Source: Frateuria_A yonginensis
GTDB lineage: Bacteria; Pseudomonadota; Gammaproteobacteria; Xanthomonadales; Rhodanobacteraceae
Assembly (NCBI RefSeq): GCF_037137055.1
Contig: NZ_JBBBNY010000003.1
Location: 315,271-379,270, forward strand
Length of the DNA: 64,000 bases
Direction: 5' to 3'
In this document: positions 34,542 through 42,734 of the stretch, piece by piece
Position numbering within the stretch: the first letter of the stretch is position 1
Layout of the letters: each line of letters starts with the position of its first letter
Notes under the pieces: generated by a model
What the model saw: the letters and a program-made list of their open reading frames with translations, nothing else
The model's database searches: none
What the model was told of the DNA's origin: nothing
Made by a program: the position numbers and the translations under genes

Positions 34542-34570
34542 TGCCGCTCCCACATCCGCACCGCTAAGCT
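34542..34570 (+). promoter_or_regulatory. Candidate promoter of tamA with TAAGCT -10
   Basis: The -10 TAAGCT at 34565-34570 sits in GCTAAGCTGCGTGAAC, shared with the element upstream of the TPR gene at 24.77 kb. The hexamer 17 bp upstream (TGCCGC) is a poor -35, so the call rests on the shared -10. Confidence 0.35.
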
Positions 34571-34609
34571 GCGTGAACGCACGCACCCGCACAGGGAACG
34601 TCCCCAAGC

Positions 34610-36367
34610 ATGCGCCTGCTCCGTAGCCTGCCCGCCCTGCTCCTGCTGCTGCCCCTGGCCGCACGGGCAGGCGTGACGCTGGTGGTGCAGGGCGTGGACG
34701 ACCCCCTGAAGACGGCGGTGCGCGACGGCGTGGAGCTGTCGCAGTACGCCACGCGGCCGGTCAGCGAGGCGCAGATCCGGCGCCTGTACGAGGCGGCCCC
34801 CGGGCAAGTGCGCACCGCCCTGGAACCGTACGGCTACTACGATGCCGCCGTGCAGGGCAGCCTCACCCGCACCGGCACCGACGCCTGGCGGGTGGTGCTG
34901 CGGGTCAGTCCCGGCGAACCGGTGCGCATCAGCGACGTGCAGGTCACGCTGGACGAGGAGGCACTGGCGGTCCCGGCCATCCGCGGCGCCGAACGTGCGG
35001 TCGAACGCCTGAAAGGCAAGCCGCTCGACCACGGCGCCTACGAGAAGGCGCGTGACGGCGTCAGCGCCGCGCTCACCGCCCACGGCTTCCTCGGCGCGAA
35101 GCTCGCCGTGCACGAGGTCGCGGTCACCCGCGCCGACCGCAGCGCCGTGGTGCGGCTGGCCTGGCAGGCCGGCCCGCGCTACCGCTTCGGCCAGGTGCAT
35201 TTCGAGGGTTCGCAGTTCGAGCCGGGCTTCCTGCAACGTTACGTGCCGTTCGAGCGCGGCGAGTACTTCGATCAGAGCGACCTGCTGCGCCTGCAGGAGG
35301 CGCTCAACGGCGCCGACTATTTCGCGGTGGTCAACGTGCAACCGGACGTGCACGACGCCAGCCGCACCGTGGACGTCGCGGTGCAGCTGCAGCCGGCCAA
35401 GCGCAGCGTCTACACCGGCGGCCCGTTCATCGGTACCGATACCGGCTTCGGCGTGCGCGCGGGGCTCGAGCGGCGCTGGATCAACGCCCGCGGCCACAAG
35501 TGGAGGAACGAGCTGGTGCTGGCGCAGCGGTTGAAGACGCTGTCCTCGCTGTATTCGATCCCGCTGCCGGGCAGCAACCAGCGCAGCCTCAACTTCGGCG
35601 TCAACTTCCGCGACGCCGACACGGTGACCTCGCAGTCGCGCACGCTCGAGCTGGTGGGCAACGAGACCGAGCAGTGGCACGGCTGGACCCGCACCGTCGG
35701 TGCGCACGCGCTGATCGGCACCTTCACCGTCGGCAAGCGCGGCAACGAGCCGGACAACGCGCCGGGCATCGAGCACGGCCGCAGCCAGCTGGTGTTCGCC
35801 GAGGCCTCGCTGTCGAAGAAGCACGGCGACAACCCCACCTTCGTGCGCTACGGCTGGTCGCTCGACGTCTACGCGCGCAGCACCGCCGGCACGCTGCTGT
35901 CGGACACCCGCTTCAGCCAGCTCGCCGCCGACGCCAAGTGGATCCGCGCCTTCGCCGGGCGCAACCGGCTGATCCTGCGCGGCAGCGCCGGCGTCACCTG
36001 GACCGGCGACTTCAGCGCGCTGCCGCCGCAGCTGCGCTTCTTCGCCGGCGGCGACCGCTCCGTGCGCGGCTACGGCTACCAGGCGATCGGCCCGCGCAAC
36101 GCCTACGACCGCGTGATCGGCGGACGCAACCTGCTGGTCGCCAGCACCGAGGTCGAGCACTACTTCACCCGCCAGTGGGGCATGGCCGCGTTCGTCGACG
36201 CGGGCAACGCCTTCAACGGGTTCGACTACCGGCCGCGCCTGGGCGCCGGCCTGGGCGTACGCTGGCTGTCGCCGGTGGGCATGATCCGCGTGGACGTGGG
36301 CGTGCCCATCCACGACGACCACGAACACGGCTTCCATCTGCACCTGGTGATAGGGCCGGACCTGTGA
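34610..36367 (+). CDS. tamA: TamA: outer-membrane subunit of the translocation and assembly module
   Basis: A 585-residue Omp85-superfamily protein. A signal peptide (MRLLRSLPALLLLLPLAARA) precedes three POTRA domains (to about residue 260); the third contains FGQVHFEGSQF. A 16-strand barrel follows. The lid-loop motif of the family, VRGYGYQAIGPRN, is present near residue 487, and the last strand ends HLVIGPDL. With the TamB partner downstream it inserts certain outer-membrane proteins and helps move phospholipids between membranes. The two genes are separated by 181 bp of REP palindromes, which is unusual for so tight a pair. Confidence 0.92.
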   Translation: MRLLRSLPALLLLLPLAARAGVTLVVQGVDDPLKTAVRDGVELSQYATRPVSEAQIRRLYEAAPGQVRTALEPYGYYDAAVQGSLTRTGTDAWRVVLRVSPGEPVRISDVQVTLDEEALAVPAIRGAERAVERLKGKPLDHGAYEKARDGVSAALTAHGFLGAKLAVHEVAVTRADRSAVVRLAWQAGPRYRFGQVHFEGSQFEPGFLQRYVPFERGEYFDQSDLLRLQEALNGADYFAVVNVQPDVHDASRTVDVAVQLQPAKRSVYTGGPFIGTDTGFGVRAGLERRWINARGHKWRNELVLAQRLKTLSSLYSIPLPGSNQRSLNFGVNFRDADTVTSQSRTLELVGNETEQWHGWTRTVGAHALIGTFTVGKRGNEPDNAPGIEHGRSQLVFAEASLSKKHGDNPTFVRYGWSLDVYARSTAGTLLSDTRFSQLAADAKWIRAFAGRNRLILRGSAGVTWTGDFSALPPQLRFFAGGDRSVRGYGYQAIGPRNAYDRVIGGRNLLVASTEVEHYFTRQWGMAAFVDAGNAFNGFDYRPRLGAGLGVRWLSPVGMIRVDVGVPIHDDHEHGFHLHLVIGPDL

Positions 36368-36393
36368 CGCGCATGTCCTCCACCCCCTTCCGC

Positions 36394-36510
36394 ACAGGAG
36401 CGCGCTTGCTCGCGATGCCCTTCCGCCGCGATCGTCACGCGCGCCGGCAGCATCGCGAGCAGGCCCGCTCCGTCGAGGAAGGGGCGCATCGCGAGCAAGC
36501 GCGCTCCTGC
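36394..36510. repeat. Three REP-like palindromes between tamA and tamB
   Basis: One copy reads AGGAGCGCGCTTGCTCGCGA at about 36397; two inverted copies read GCATCGCGAGCAGGCCCGCT at about 36450 and GCATCGCGAGCAAGCGCGCT at about 36485. They fill most of the gap and may tune how much tamB is made from the tamA transcript. Confidence 0.8.
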
Positions 36511-36548
36511 CGCCCCCGGGGCGGGCACGGGGCGGCGGGAGCGTACGC

Positions 36549-39500
36549 ATGACCTGGCTCAAGCGCCTCGGCATCGCCCTGCTCGTCCTGCTCCTGCTGC
36601 TGGCGCTGGGCCTGTGGTGGCTGCTCGGCACCGGCGCCGGCCTGCGCTTCGCACTGGCGCGTGCGAACGGGTTCACCGGCGGCGCGCTCAGCGTGCGGCA
36701 GGCGCAGGGCAGCCTGTCCGGGCCATTGCACCTGCAAGGCCTGCGCTACGCGGACGGCAAGGGGCTGGACGTGCGCGTGAACGACACCCGGCTCGACCTG
36801 CACCTGTGGCCGCTGCTCGCCAAACGCCTGCACGCGGACTACCTCGACGTGCGGGGCGTCAGCGTCGCCCTGCCCCCGCCCTCCACGCAGCCGACCGCGT
36901 CCGGCCCCATCTCGTTGCAACCGCCGCTGGCGATCCAGCTCGACCGGGCCCGCGTGGCCGACCTGTCCATCCACCAGGCCGGCCAGCCGCTGTTCGCCGC
37001 CGACAGCATCGCGCTGGCCGGTCGCTGGGACGACCAGGGCCTCGTCCTGCGTGCCCTGCAGCTGCGCTCGCCCGACGGGCACGCCGACCTGCACGGCAGT
37101 CTCGCGCTGGCCGATCACTGGCGCGGCGACGCGCAAGGGAGCTTCGCCTGGACGATCGGCGGCGACACCTATGCCGGGCGCCTCGACGCGCGCAGCGACG
37201 GCACGCGGGCACGGCTGGAACTGGCCCTGGGCCGGCCGATGGCGGCACGCCTGCAGGTGGCCCTGCAGCAAGGCGGCGCCTGGCCGTGGACCGCCTCGCT
37301 CGTGGCCCCGCGCTTCGATCCCACGCCGTTGCTTGGCGAAGGCGGCCTGCACAGCCTGGCGCTCGATCTGCGCGGCAGCGGCAGCCGCGAGGGCGGCACC
37401 GTCACCGGCGCGGTCGACCTGAACGATTGGCGCCTGCAGCTGGCGCCACTGCGCGCGCGGCTGAGCAGCGACCGCTCGCTGCTCACGCTGGACACGCTCA
37501 CCCTCACCTCGCCGCAGCTCAAGGGCCGGCTCGATGCGCACGGGCAGATCCGGCTCGATGCCCGCCCGCCCGGTGGCTCCCTGCAACTGGCCTGGCAGGA
37601 GGTGGAACTGCCGCCCGAACTCGCCGGCCAGCCGCTGGCCAGCCATGGCCACTTGACGCTCGAGGGCAGCAGCGCGGCCTTCCATGCCGAGGGCGACCTG
37701 GCCATCGGCCCGCCGGGCAAGCTGGCGCGGCTGGCCGTGAACCTGGAGGGCACGCCGCAGCAGCTGGCGCTGCACACGCTGGACCTCAGGCAGCCGCAAG
37801 GCCAACTGCACGCGCAAGGCACGCTGGTCCTGCAGCCCGCGCTCGGCTGGGAGCTGCAGGCCGAGGCGACGGACTTCGACCCCGGCCAGCTCTTCGCCGG
37901 CTGGAGCGGCGCGCTGGACGCGCAGCTGTCCACCCGCGGCACGCTGCCCTCCGGCCACCCGGACGCCACGCTGGAACTGGCCCGGCTGGACGGGCGCCTG
38001 CGCGGACGACCGGTGCGCGGCCACGGCCGGCTGCACCTGGCACCCAATCAGGTGGTCGACGGCACGCTGACGCTCGCCTCCGGCCAGAGCACGGCCACCG
38101 TCACGGGCACGCCGGGTGCGCGCAACGACGTGGAGGTGCGGCTCACCGTCGCCACGCTGGCCGATTGGCTGCCCGACGCCGGTGGACGACTGCAGGCGCA
38201 CGCCCGCGTCACCGGCCAGCCGCCCGCGCTGGGCGTCGACCTCCAGGCGCACGGCGGCGCCCTCGCTTACGGCACCCAGCGCGTCGGCTCCCTCGGCCTG
38301 GAGGCCCACCTGCCCGATCTCAGCCACCCCGGTGGCCGCCTCGCGCTCGACGCACGCGAGGCGTGGCTCGGCGGCCTGGCCTTCGACACCCTCGCCCTGC
38401 GCGGCGACGGCACCGAGGCGGCACACCGGCTCACGCTCGACGCACGCGGGCGCCAGCTCACCGCCGCAGTGGCGCTGACGGGCGGACTGAAACAGGGGCA
38501 CTGGCGGGGCACGCTCGGCACGCTCGACCTCGCGCCGCAGGGCCTGCCGCGCTGGCGCCTGCAGGCGCCGGCCACGCTGGACGTCGACCACGGCAGGCTG
38601 GCGTTGTCGGAACTGTGCCTGACCGCCGGCGATCCGCTGCTGTGCGTGCAGGGCCGCCAGGATGCCGCCGGCAACCTGCAGGCGGCCTATCGGCTGCGGG
38701 CACTGCCGCTGGCGCTGCTGCTCGACGCCGCCGGCTACGCCGACCTGCCGGTGCGCGCCGATGGCGAGCTGCAGGGCGACGGCAGCGTGCGCCGAGATGC
38801 CAGGGGCGCGCTGGAGGGCCAGGCCACGCTCGCCTCCGCCCAGGGCTCGGTCACCTACGCCGACCATGCCGAACGCCCACTGCTGGCCTGGCGCGACCTG
38901 GCCCTCGATGCCCGCCTCGCGCCCCGGCACCAGCAGGTGCAGGCCCATGCGGCGCTGGACCGGAACGGACGCCTGGACGGCACCCTCACGATCGATGGAC
39001 CGGAGCAGGCGCTCGGCGGCCAACTGGACCTGCGCCTGGAAAGCCTCGCCGCGATCGAACTGCTGACCAGCGAGCTGGCCAACGTGCAGGGGCGCCTGGC
39101 CGGCCACTTCGGCTTCGCCGGCACGCTGGCGCAGCCGGCGATCACCGGCCAGGCGGTGGTGGGCGGCTTCGGCGCCGAAGTACCGGTGGCGGGCCTGAAG
39201 CTCGCCGACGGCCAGCTCACCCTGCGCGCACCCGATGCGCGGCAGGTGCAACTGGACGGCCACGTGCGCTCGGGCAAGGGCGTGCTGCAGCTGGCCGGCA
39301 GCTACGGGCTGGTACCGCAGGCCTCCACCGCCCTCGCGGTGACCGGCCGCCACGTCACCGTCGCGGACATCCCCGCGGCGCAGGTGGTGCTCACGCCCGA
39401 CCTGCGCGTGCAACGCGACGCCCAGGGCGTGCACGTCACCGGCGCGGTCGCGCTGGACAGCGCCGACGTCAACCTCGACCGCCTGCCCGGCGCCGGCGCC

Positions 39501-40295
39501 GCCAAGGCGTCGCCCGACGTGGTGGTGGTGGACGAACGCCAGCAGGAACAGGCCGCCGCGCAGTTGCCGATCAGCGCGCAGGTGAAGGTCGACCTCGGGC
39601 CGCGCACCCACCTCAAGGGCAAGGGCCTGGATGGCCGCCTCACCGGCACGCTGACGGTGATCGAACAGCCCGGCCGGACCACCCGCGGGCAGGGCCAGAT
39701 CGGCGTGAGCGGCACCTACAGCGCCTACGGCCAGGACCTGCACATCGAGCAGGGCAAGCTGCTGTTCGCCGGCACGCCGATCGACAACCCGGGGCTGGAC
39801 CTCCGCGCGGTGCGCAAGCTCAACCCCAACGCCACCATCGACGAGGGCCAGGAGGTCGGCCTGCTGGTGAGCGGCACCGCACAGCGGCCGGTGCTCACGG
39901 TGTTCTCCAACCCGCCGATGGAGCAGTCCGATGCGCTGTCCTACCTGATCACCGGCAAGCCGCTGTCGCAGGTGAACGGCGGCGAGGGCAACATGGTCGG
40001 CGCGGCGGCACAGGCGCTGGGCTCGGCGGCTGGCGACCTGCTCGCCAAGCGCATCGGCGCCCGCCTCGGCATCGACGAGATCGGCGTGTCCAGCAACGAG
40101 GCGCTCGGCGGCGAATCCGCCTTCACCGTCGGCAAGTACCTTTCGCCGCGGCTGTACCTGAGCTACGGCGTGGGCCTGTTCGAGCCCGGCCAGGTGATCA
40201 CCCTGCGCTATCGCCTGAGCCAGCGCTGGAACCTGGAAGTGCAGAACGCCACCGACTTCAACCGGGCCAGCCTCAACTACCGCCTCGAGCGCTGA
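36549..40295 (+). CDS. tamB: TamB: translocation/assembly module inner-membrane subunit (AsmA-like)
   Basis: A 1248-residue protein anchored by one N-terminal helix (LGIALLVLLLLLALGLWWLLG) and spanning the periplasm as a long beta-taco. Repeated strands such as GSLSGPLHLQGLRYADGK and hydrophobic alternation throughout support this. The C-terminal DUF490 region (from about residue 900) ends GVGLFEPGQVITLRYRLSQ and NLEVQNATDFNRASLNYRLE, the TamA-binding end. It is thought to carry phospholipids along its groove. The frame is intact over its whole length. Confidence 0.92.
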   Translation: MTWLKRLGIALLVLLLLLALGLWWLLGTGAGLRFALARANGFTGGALSVRQAQGSLSGPLHLQGLRYADGKGLDVRVNDTRLDLHLWPLLAKRLHADYLDVRGVSVALPPPSTQPTASGPISLQPPLAIQLDRARVADLSIHQAGQPLFAADSIALAGRWDDQGLVLRALQLRSPDGHADLHGSLALADHWRGDAQGSFAWTIGGDTYAGRLDARSDGTRARLELALGRPMAARLQVALQQGGAWPWTASLVAPRFDPTPLLGEGGLHSLALDLRGSGSREGGTVTGAVDLNDWRLQLAPLRARLSSDRSLLTLDTLTLTSPQLKGRLDAHGQIRLDARPPGGSLQLAWQEVELPPELAGQPLASHGHLTLEGSSAAFHAEGDLAIGPPGKLARLAVNLEGTPQQLALHTLDLRQPQGQLHAQGTLVLQPALGWELQAEATDFDPGQLFAGWSGALDAQLSTRGTLPSGHPDATLELARLDGRLRGRPVRGHGRLHLAPNQVVDGTLTLASGQSTATVTGTPGARNDVEVRLTVATLADWLPDAGGRLQAHARVTGQPPALGVDLQAHGGALAYGTQRVGSLGLEAHLPDLSHPGGRLALDAREAWLGGLAFDTLALRGDGTEAAHRLTLDARGRQLTAAVALTGGLKQGHWRGTLGTLDLAPQGLPRWRLQAPATLDVDHGRLALSELCLTAGDPLLCVQGRQDAAGNLQAAYRLRALPLALLLDAAGYADLPVRADGELQGDGSVRRDARGALEGQATLASAQGSVTYADHAERPLLAWRDLALDARLAPRHQQVQAHAALDRNGRLDGTLTIDGPEQALGGQLDLRLESLAAIELLTSELANVQGRLAGHFGFAGTLAQPAITGQAVVGGFGAEVPVAGLKLADGQLTLRAPDARQVQLDGHVRSGKGVLQLAGSYGLVPQASTALAVTGRHVTVADIPAAQVVLTPDLRVQRDAQGVHVTGAVALDSADVNLDRLPGAGAAKASPDVVVVDERQQEQAAAQLPISAQVKVDLGPRTHLKGKGLDGRLTGTLTVIEQPGRTTRGQGQIGVSGTYSAYGQDLHIEQGKLLFAGTPIDNPGLDLRAVRKLNPNATIDEGQEVGLLVSGTAQRPVLTVFSNPPMEQSDALSYLITGKPLSQVNGGEGNMVGAAAQALGSAAGDLLAKRIGARLGIDEIGVSSNEALGGESAFTVGKYLSPRLYLSYGVGLFEPGQVITLRYRLSQRWNLEVQNATDFNRASLNYRLER

Positions 40296-40445
40296 CCCGC
40301 CCCGGCACGACTCGTTCCTGCGCGCTGGCGCGTGCCCGCCCTTCGCCCCCGCCCTCTACGCCGGAAGCGAGCGCCATCAACCGGTGCGCGATCGCCCGCA
40401 TCAGGCACCCGCCGAACGCACAGGCACCCGCCTGCTCGCGCCTGT

Positions 40446-40544
40446 AGTTCTTTCTTCGTCGCTCGCAAATTTTCAGCATGCGCTCTGCGCTGAGCAGCGC
40501 AAACCGCACGGTTGAGCGATTTCTACGCTGGCATCGGTGTTGCA
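40446..40544 (+). promoter_or_regulatory. Sigma54-type promoter A with conserved upstream element, ahead of the KGG gene array
   Basis: The core CTGGCATCGGTGTTGCAA has GG at 40530-40531 and GC at 40542-40543, the exact 12-bp interval of -24/-12 promoters. Upstream are AGTTCTTTC (40446) and CGCAAATT (40464-40471). Both elements recur before the gene at 41480, and CGCAAATT is exactly 65 bp before TGGCAT in both places. The ATG follows 55 bp after the -12 GC. Confidence 0.7.
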
Positions 40545-40596
40545 AACCCTTGGGTGCCCGGCACCTGAGGCCGGGTGAACAACCACGGAGAAGACC

Positions 40597-40782
40597 ATGA
40601 CTCGGCAACAGTCCTCCACCCGCGAACCGGGCAACAAGAAACACGCCAGCAGCCAGTCGTCTTCGCGCGCAAGCGGCCGTGGCAGCACCACCGTGCGCGA
40701 GGCCGGCCACAAGGGTGGCCAGCGCGTGCGCGAACTGGTCAACGAAGGCCGCGAGGCCGAGCAGCGCGGTACCCGGCACTGA
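40597..40782 (+). CDS. KGG-motif small stress protein 1 (one repeat)
   Basis: A 61-residue hydrophilic protein with a Ser/Arg-rich N-terminus and one KGG unit, TTVREAGHKGGQRVRELVNE. The KGG motif is that of E. coli YciG and of Bacillus and fungal stress proteins made in stationary phase or dehydration; no biochemical activity is known. CGGAGAAG precedes the ATG. It is the first gene behind sigma54 promoter A. It probably shares a transcript with the next two genes, whose starts are 42 and 51 bp from the preceding stops. Confidence 0.8.
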   Translation: MTRQQSSTREPGNKKHASSQSSSRASGRGSTTVREAGHKGGQRVRELVNEGREAEQRGTRH

Positions 40783-40824
40783 GCCGTGCCGGCCACCGCC
40801 ACGATCCATCACTGGAGCCGAACG

Positions 40825-41004
40825 ATGACCCAGAAGCAGCACAACGAACGCAACCAGCACTCCAAGCAGGCGCACGCCGGCGACAAGGGCGACATGACCG
40901 TCCGTGAAGCCGGCCAGATGGGTGGCCACAAGGGCGGCCAGCGTGAACGCGAGCTGGTCGAGAAAGGCCACCAGGCCGAGGAACGTGGCGGACGCCGCCA
41001 CTGA
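40825..41004 (+). CDS. KGG-motif small stress protein 2 (one repeat)
   Basis: A 59-residue hydrophilic protein, MTQKQHNERN and then GDMTVREAGQMGGHKGG followed by QRERELVEKG. The GDMTVREAG lead is shared with four of its neighbours. There is one KGG unit with a degenerate MGG before it. The ATG at 40825 follows TGGAGCC; the longer frame from 40786 is not needed. The protein is rich in Gln, His, Lys and Glu and poor in hydrophobic residues, so it is likely unstructured until bound. Confidence 0.78.
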   Translation: MTQKQHNERNQHSKQAHAGDKGDMTVREAGQMGGHKGGQRERELVEKGHQAEERGGRRH

Positions 41005-41055
41005 GGCGCGCGACGCGCGACCCGATCGATTTCCCCAACCCGAAGGAGACAGACG

Positions 41056-41289
41056 ATGAAGAACCAAGGCAGCGACAAGGGCGACATGACCGTTCGTGAG
41101 GCCGGCCAGAAGGGCGGCGAGATCCGCAAGGAACAGCTCGGTCCCGAGGGCTACTCGGCGATCGGCAAGAAGGGCGGCGAGGCCCGCAAGGAAGAGCTGG
41201 GACCCGAGGGCTACTCGGAGCTCGGCACCAAGGGCGGCCATCGCGTGCGCGACCTGATCAACAAGGGCAAGCAGAGCGAGGGCGAGTAA
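41056..41289 (+). CDS. KGG-motif small stress protein 3 (three repeats)
   Basis: A 77-residue protein with the lead GDMTVREAG and three copies of a 19-residue unit: QKGGEIRKEQLGPEGYSAIG, KKGGEARKEELGPEGYSELG, and a final TKGGHRVRDLINKG. Each full unit ends LGPEGYSxxG. AAGGAGA lies nine bases before the ATG. It is the last gene of the first set; the second sigma54 region follows after about 40 bp. Confidence 0.82.
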   Translation: MKNQGSDKGDMTVREAGQKGGEIRKEQLGPEGYSAIGKKGGEARKEELGPEGYSELGTKGGHRVRDLINKGKQSEGE

Positions 41290-41326
41290 GGCAGGCAGGC
41301 GTCCCGCACACGCCCTGGCGCGTGGC

Positions 41327-41426
41327 AGTTCTTTCCACGGGTAGGCGCAAATTACACGCCACCCGCCAGGCTCCCCGGCGCCAAGTGGCGTAGTGCGGCG
41401 CTTTCCGCACTGGCATGCGGGTTGCA
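41327..41426 (+). promoter_or_regulatory. Sigma54-type promoter B with conserved upstream element
   Basis: ACTGGCATGCGGGTTGCAA has GG at 41412-41413 and GC at 41424-41425, again 12 bp apart. AGTTCTTTC at 41327 and CGCAAATT at 41346-41353 repeat the upstream element of promoter A, with CGCAAATT exactly 65 bp before TGGCAT. The following leader also ends alike (ACAACCCGGAGACAACC here, ACAACCACGGAGAAGACC at A). Confidence 0.7.
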
Positions 41427-41479
41427 ACCCCTGCCTGGCCCGTCCGACGGGCGCTTCCCCCAACAACCCGGAGACAACC

Positions 41480-41797
41480 ATGGCAACCGATCGCAACAAC
41501 CAGACTCCCAGCAACCGCGGCAGCGGCGACATGAGCGTCCGCGAAGCCGGCCAGAAGGGCGGCGAAGTCCGCAAGGAACAGCTCGGCCCCGAGGGCTATT
41601 CCGACCTGGGCCACCAGGGCGTCGAGGCCCTGCGCGAGCAGCGCGGCCCGAACGCGATGAGCGAGATCGGCCGTGAAGGCGGCGAAACCCGCAAGGAGCA
41701 GCTCGGCCCCGAGGGCTACTCGGAGCTCGGCACCAAGGGCGGCCATCGCGTACGCGACCTGATCAACAAGGGCAAAGAGTCCGAGGGCAGCGAGTGA
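41480..41797 (+). CDS. KGG-motif small stress protein 4 (four repeats, two degenerate)
   Basis: A 105-residue protein. After GDMSVREAG come QKGGEVRKEQLGPEGYSDLG, a degenerate HQGVEALREQRGPNAMSEIG, REGGETRKEQLGPEGYSELG and a final TKGGHRVRDLINKG. The last 35 residues are nearly those of protein 3, so part of the gene was duplicated. It is first behind sigma54 promoter B. CGGAGAC is the ribosome site of the ATG at 41480; the longer frame from 41393 would start inside the promoter. Confidence 0.82.
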   Translation: MATDRNNQTPSNRGSGDMSVREAGQKGGEVRKEQLGPEGYSDLGHQGVEALREQRGPNAMSEIGREGGETRKEQLGPEGYSELGTKGGHRVRDLINKGKESEGSE

Positions 41798-41813
41798 TCG
41801 CGGAGGTACCGTC

Positions 41814-42020
41814 ATGACACGAGGCGTAGGAGGCCATTCCCCGGCCAACGTCCAGAAGTACCTGAGCGGCGTCGACTATCCCGCCGAGAAGCAGGACCTG
41901 ATCGAGTGCGCCAAGCGCAACAACGCGCCTGACGACGTGATGGAGGAGATCAGGAAGCTGCCCGACGAGCAGTACGGCGGCCCGCAGGACGTGATGAAGG
42001 GCTACGGCGACATCGAGTAG
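41814..42020 (+). CDS. DUF2795-domain small protein
   Basis: A 68-residue protein with VQKYLSGVDYPAEKQDLIECAKRNNAPDDVMEEIRKLPDEQY, the short helical DUF2795 domain, and a tail YGGPQDVMKGYGDIE. It carries no KGG motif but sits inside the array, 16 bp after protein 4. CGGAGGTA precedes its ATG. Such proteins often accompany stress-response clusters; the function is unknown. Confidence 0.8.
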   Translation: MTRGVGGHSPANVQKYLSGVDYPAEKQDLIECAKRNNAPDDVMEEIRKLPDEQYGGPQDVMKGYGDIE

Positions 42021-42047
42021 CCCGCTTCCGCCAACGGAGGATTCCCC

Positions 42048-42230
42048 ATGAGCAAGCAGGACCAGGACAAGGGCGACATGACCGTCCGCGAAGCCGGCCA
42101 CAAGGGCGGCGAGGCACGCAAGGACGAACTCGGGCACGAGGGCTACTCGGAGCTCGGCAAGAAGGGCGGCCAGCGCGTGCACGACCTCGTCAACGAGGGC
42201 AAGCAGGCCGAGCGGCACGGCAAGAAGTGA
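42048..42230 (+). CDS. KGG-motif small stress protein 5 (two repeats)
   Basis: A 60-residue protein: MSKQDQDKGDMTVREAGH, then HKGGEARKDELGHEGYSELG and KKGGQRVHDLVNEG. CGGAGGA lies upstream of the ATG. It shares the GDMTVREAG lead and ends in a Lys/Arg-rich tail like proteins 1 and 2. Confidence 0.82.
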   Translation: MSKQDQDKGDMTVREAGHKGGEARKDELGHEGYSELGKKGGQRVHDLVNEGKQAERHGKK

Positions 42231-42270
42231 GCCCGTGTCGGATTCCAATCCAGCAACAGGAGAACCAACC

Positions 42271-42561
42271 ATGACCAGCAACAAGAACCAGGGTGACATG
42301 AGCGTCCGCGAGGCCGGCCAGAAGGGCGGCGAGATCCGCAAGGAACAGCTCGGCCCCGAGGGTTACTCGGAGATGGGCAAGAAGGGTGGCGAGACCCGCA
42401 AGGAGCAGCTCGGCCCGGAAGGCTATTCGGCGCTCGGCAAGAAGGGCGGCGAGGCCCGCAAGGAGGAACTCGGTTCGGAAGGCTATTCCGAGCTGGGCAA
42501 GCAGGGCGGCGAACGCGTCCGCGACCTGGTGAACAAGGGCAAGGAGTCCGAGGGCCAGTAA
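42271..42561 (+). CDS. KGG-motif small stress protein 6 (four repeats)
   Basis: A 96-residue protein with GDMSVREAG and four units: QKGGEIRKEQLGPEGYSEMG, KKGGETRKEQLGPEGYSALG, KKGGEARKEELGSEGYSELG and KQGGERVRDLVNKG. The first three units are close at the DNA level as a 57-bp tandem repeat. Start at 42271 follows AGGAGAA; the upstream in-frame ATG at 42235 overlaps the preceding gene's stop region and is less likely. It is the last gene of the array. Confidence 0.82.
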   Translation: MTSNKNQGDMSVREAGQKGGEIRKEQLGPEGYSEMGKKGGETRKEQLGPEGYSALGKKGGEARKEELGSEGYSELGKQGGERVRDLVNKGKESEGQ

Positions 42562-42575
42562 GCCCTCATCGCGAC

Positions 42576-42604
42576 CGGCCGGCGGCGATCGAGCCGCCCG
42601 GCCG
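42576..42604. terminator. Strong GC hairpin between the KGG array and murD2
   Basis: CGGCCGGCGGC pairs with GCCGCCCGGCCG around a GATCGA loop, with one bulged base. It lies between convergent genes. There is no T tract, so it is either a weak intrinsic terminator or an RNA-protecting stem. Confidence 0.35.
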
Positions 42605-42734
42605 CGCAGCGCGGGGCGATGCGCGGGCATGCCAGGCCTGTCCGCCTCCCGCCTGCGATGCCCGCCGGAGCCCGTTCGCGGGCGGCGTCTCGCACAGGCG
42701 CCGACCGCGAGCGGGCCCCCGCGTGCGTCCGCGA

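Noticed and set aside
31898..36676. Minus-strand 1592-codon open frame opposite the NdvB-like and tamA genes
   Set aside because: No stops by GC bias only; both genes on the plus strand have strong motifs and ribosome sites.
41056..42561. CRISPR-like repeats in the KGG array
   Set aside because: The repeats are coding 57-bp units within genes, in frame, with no unique spacers.
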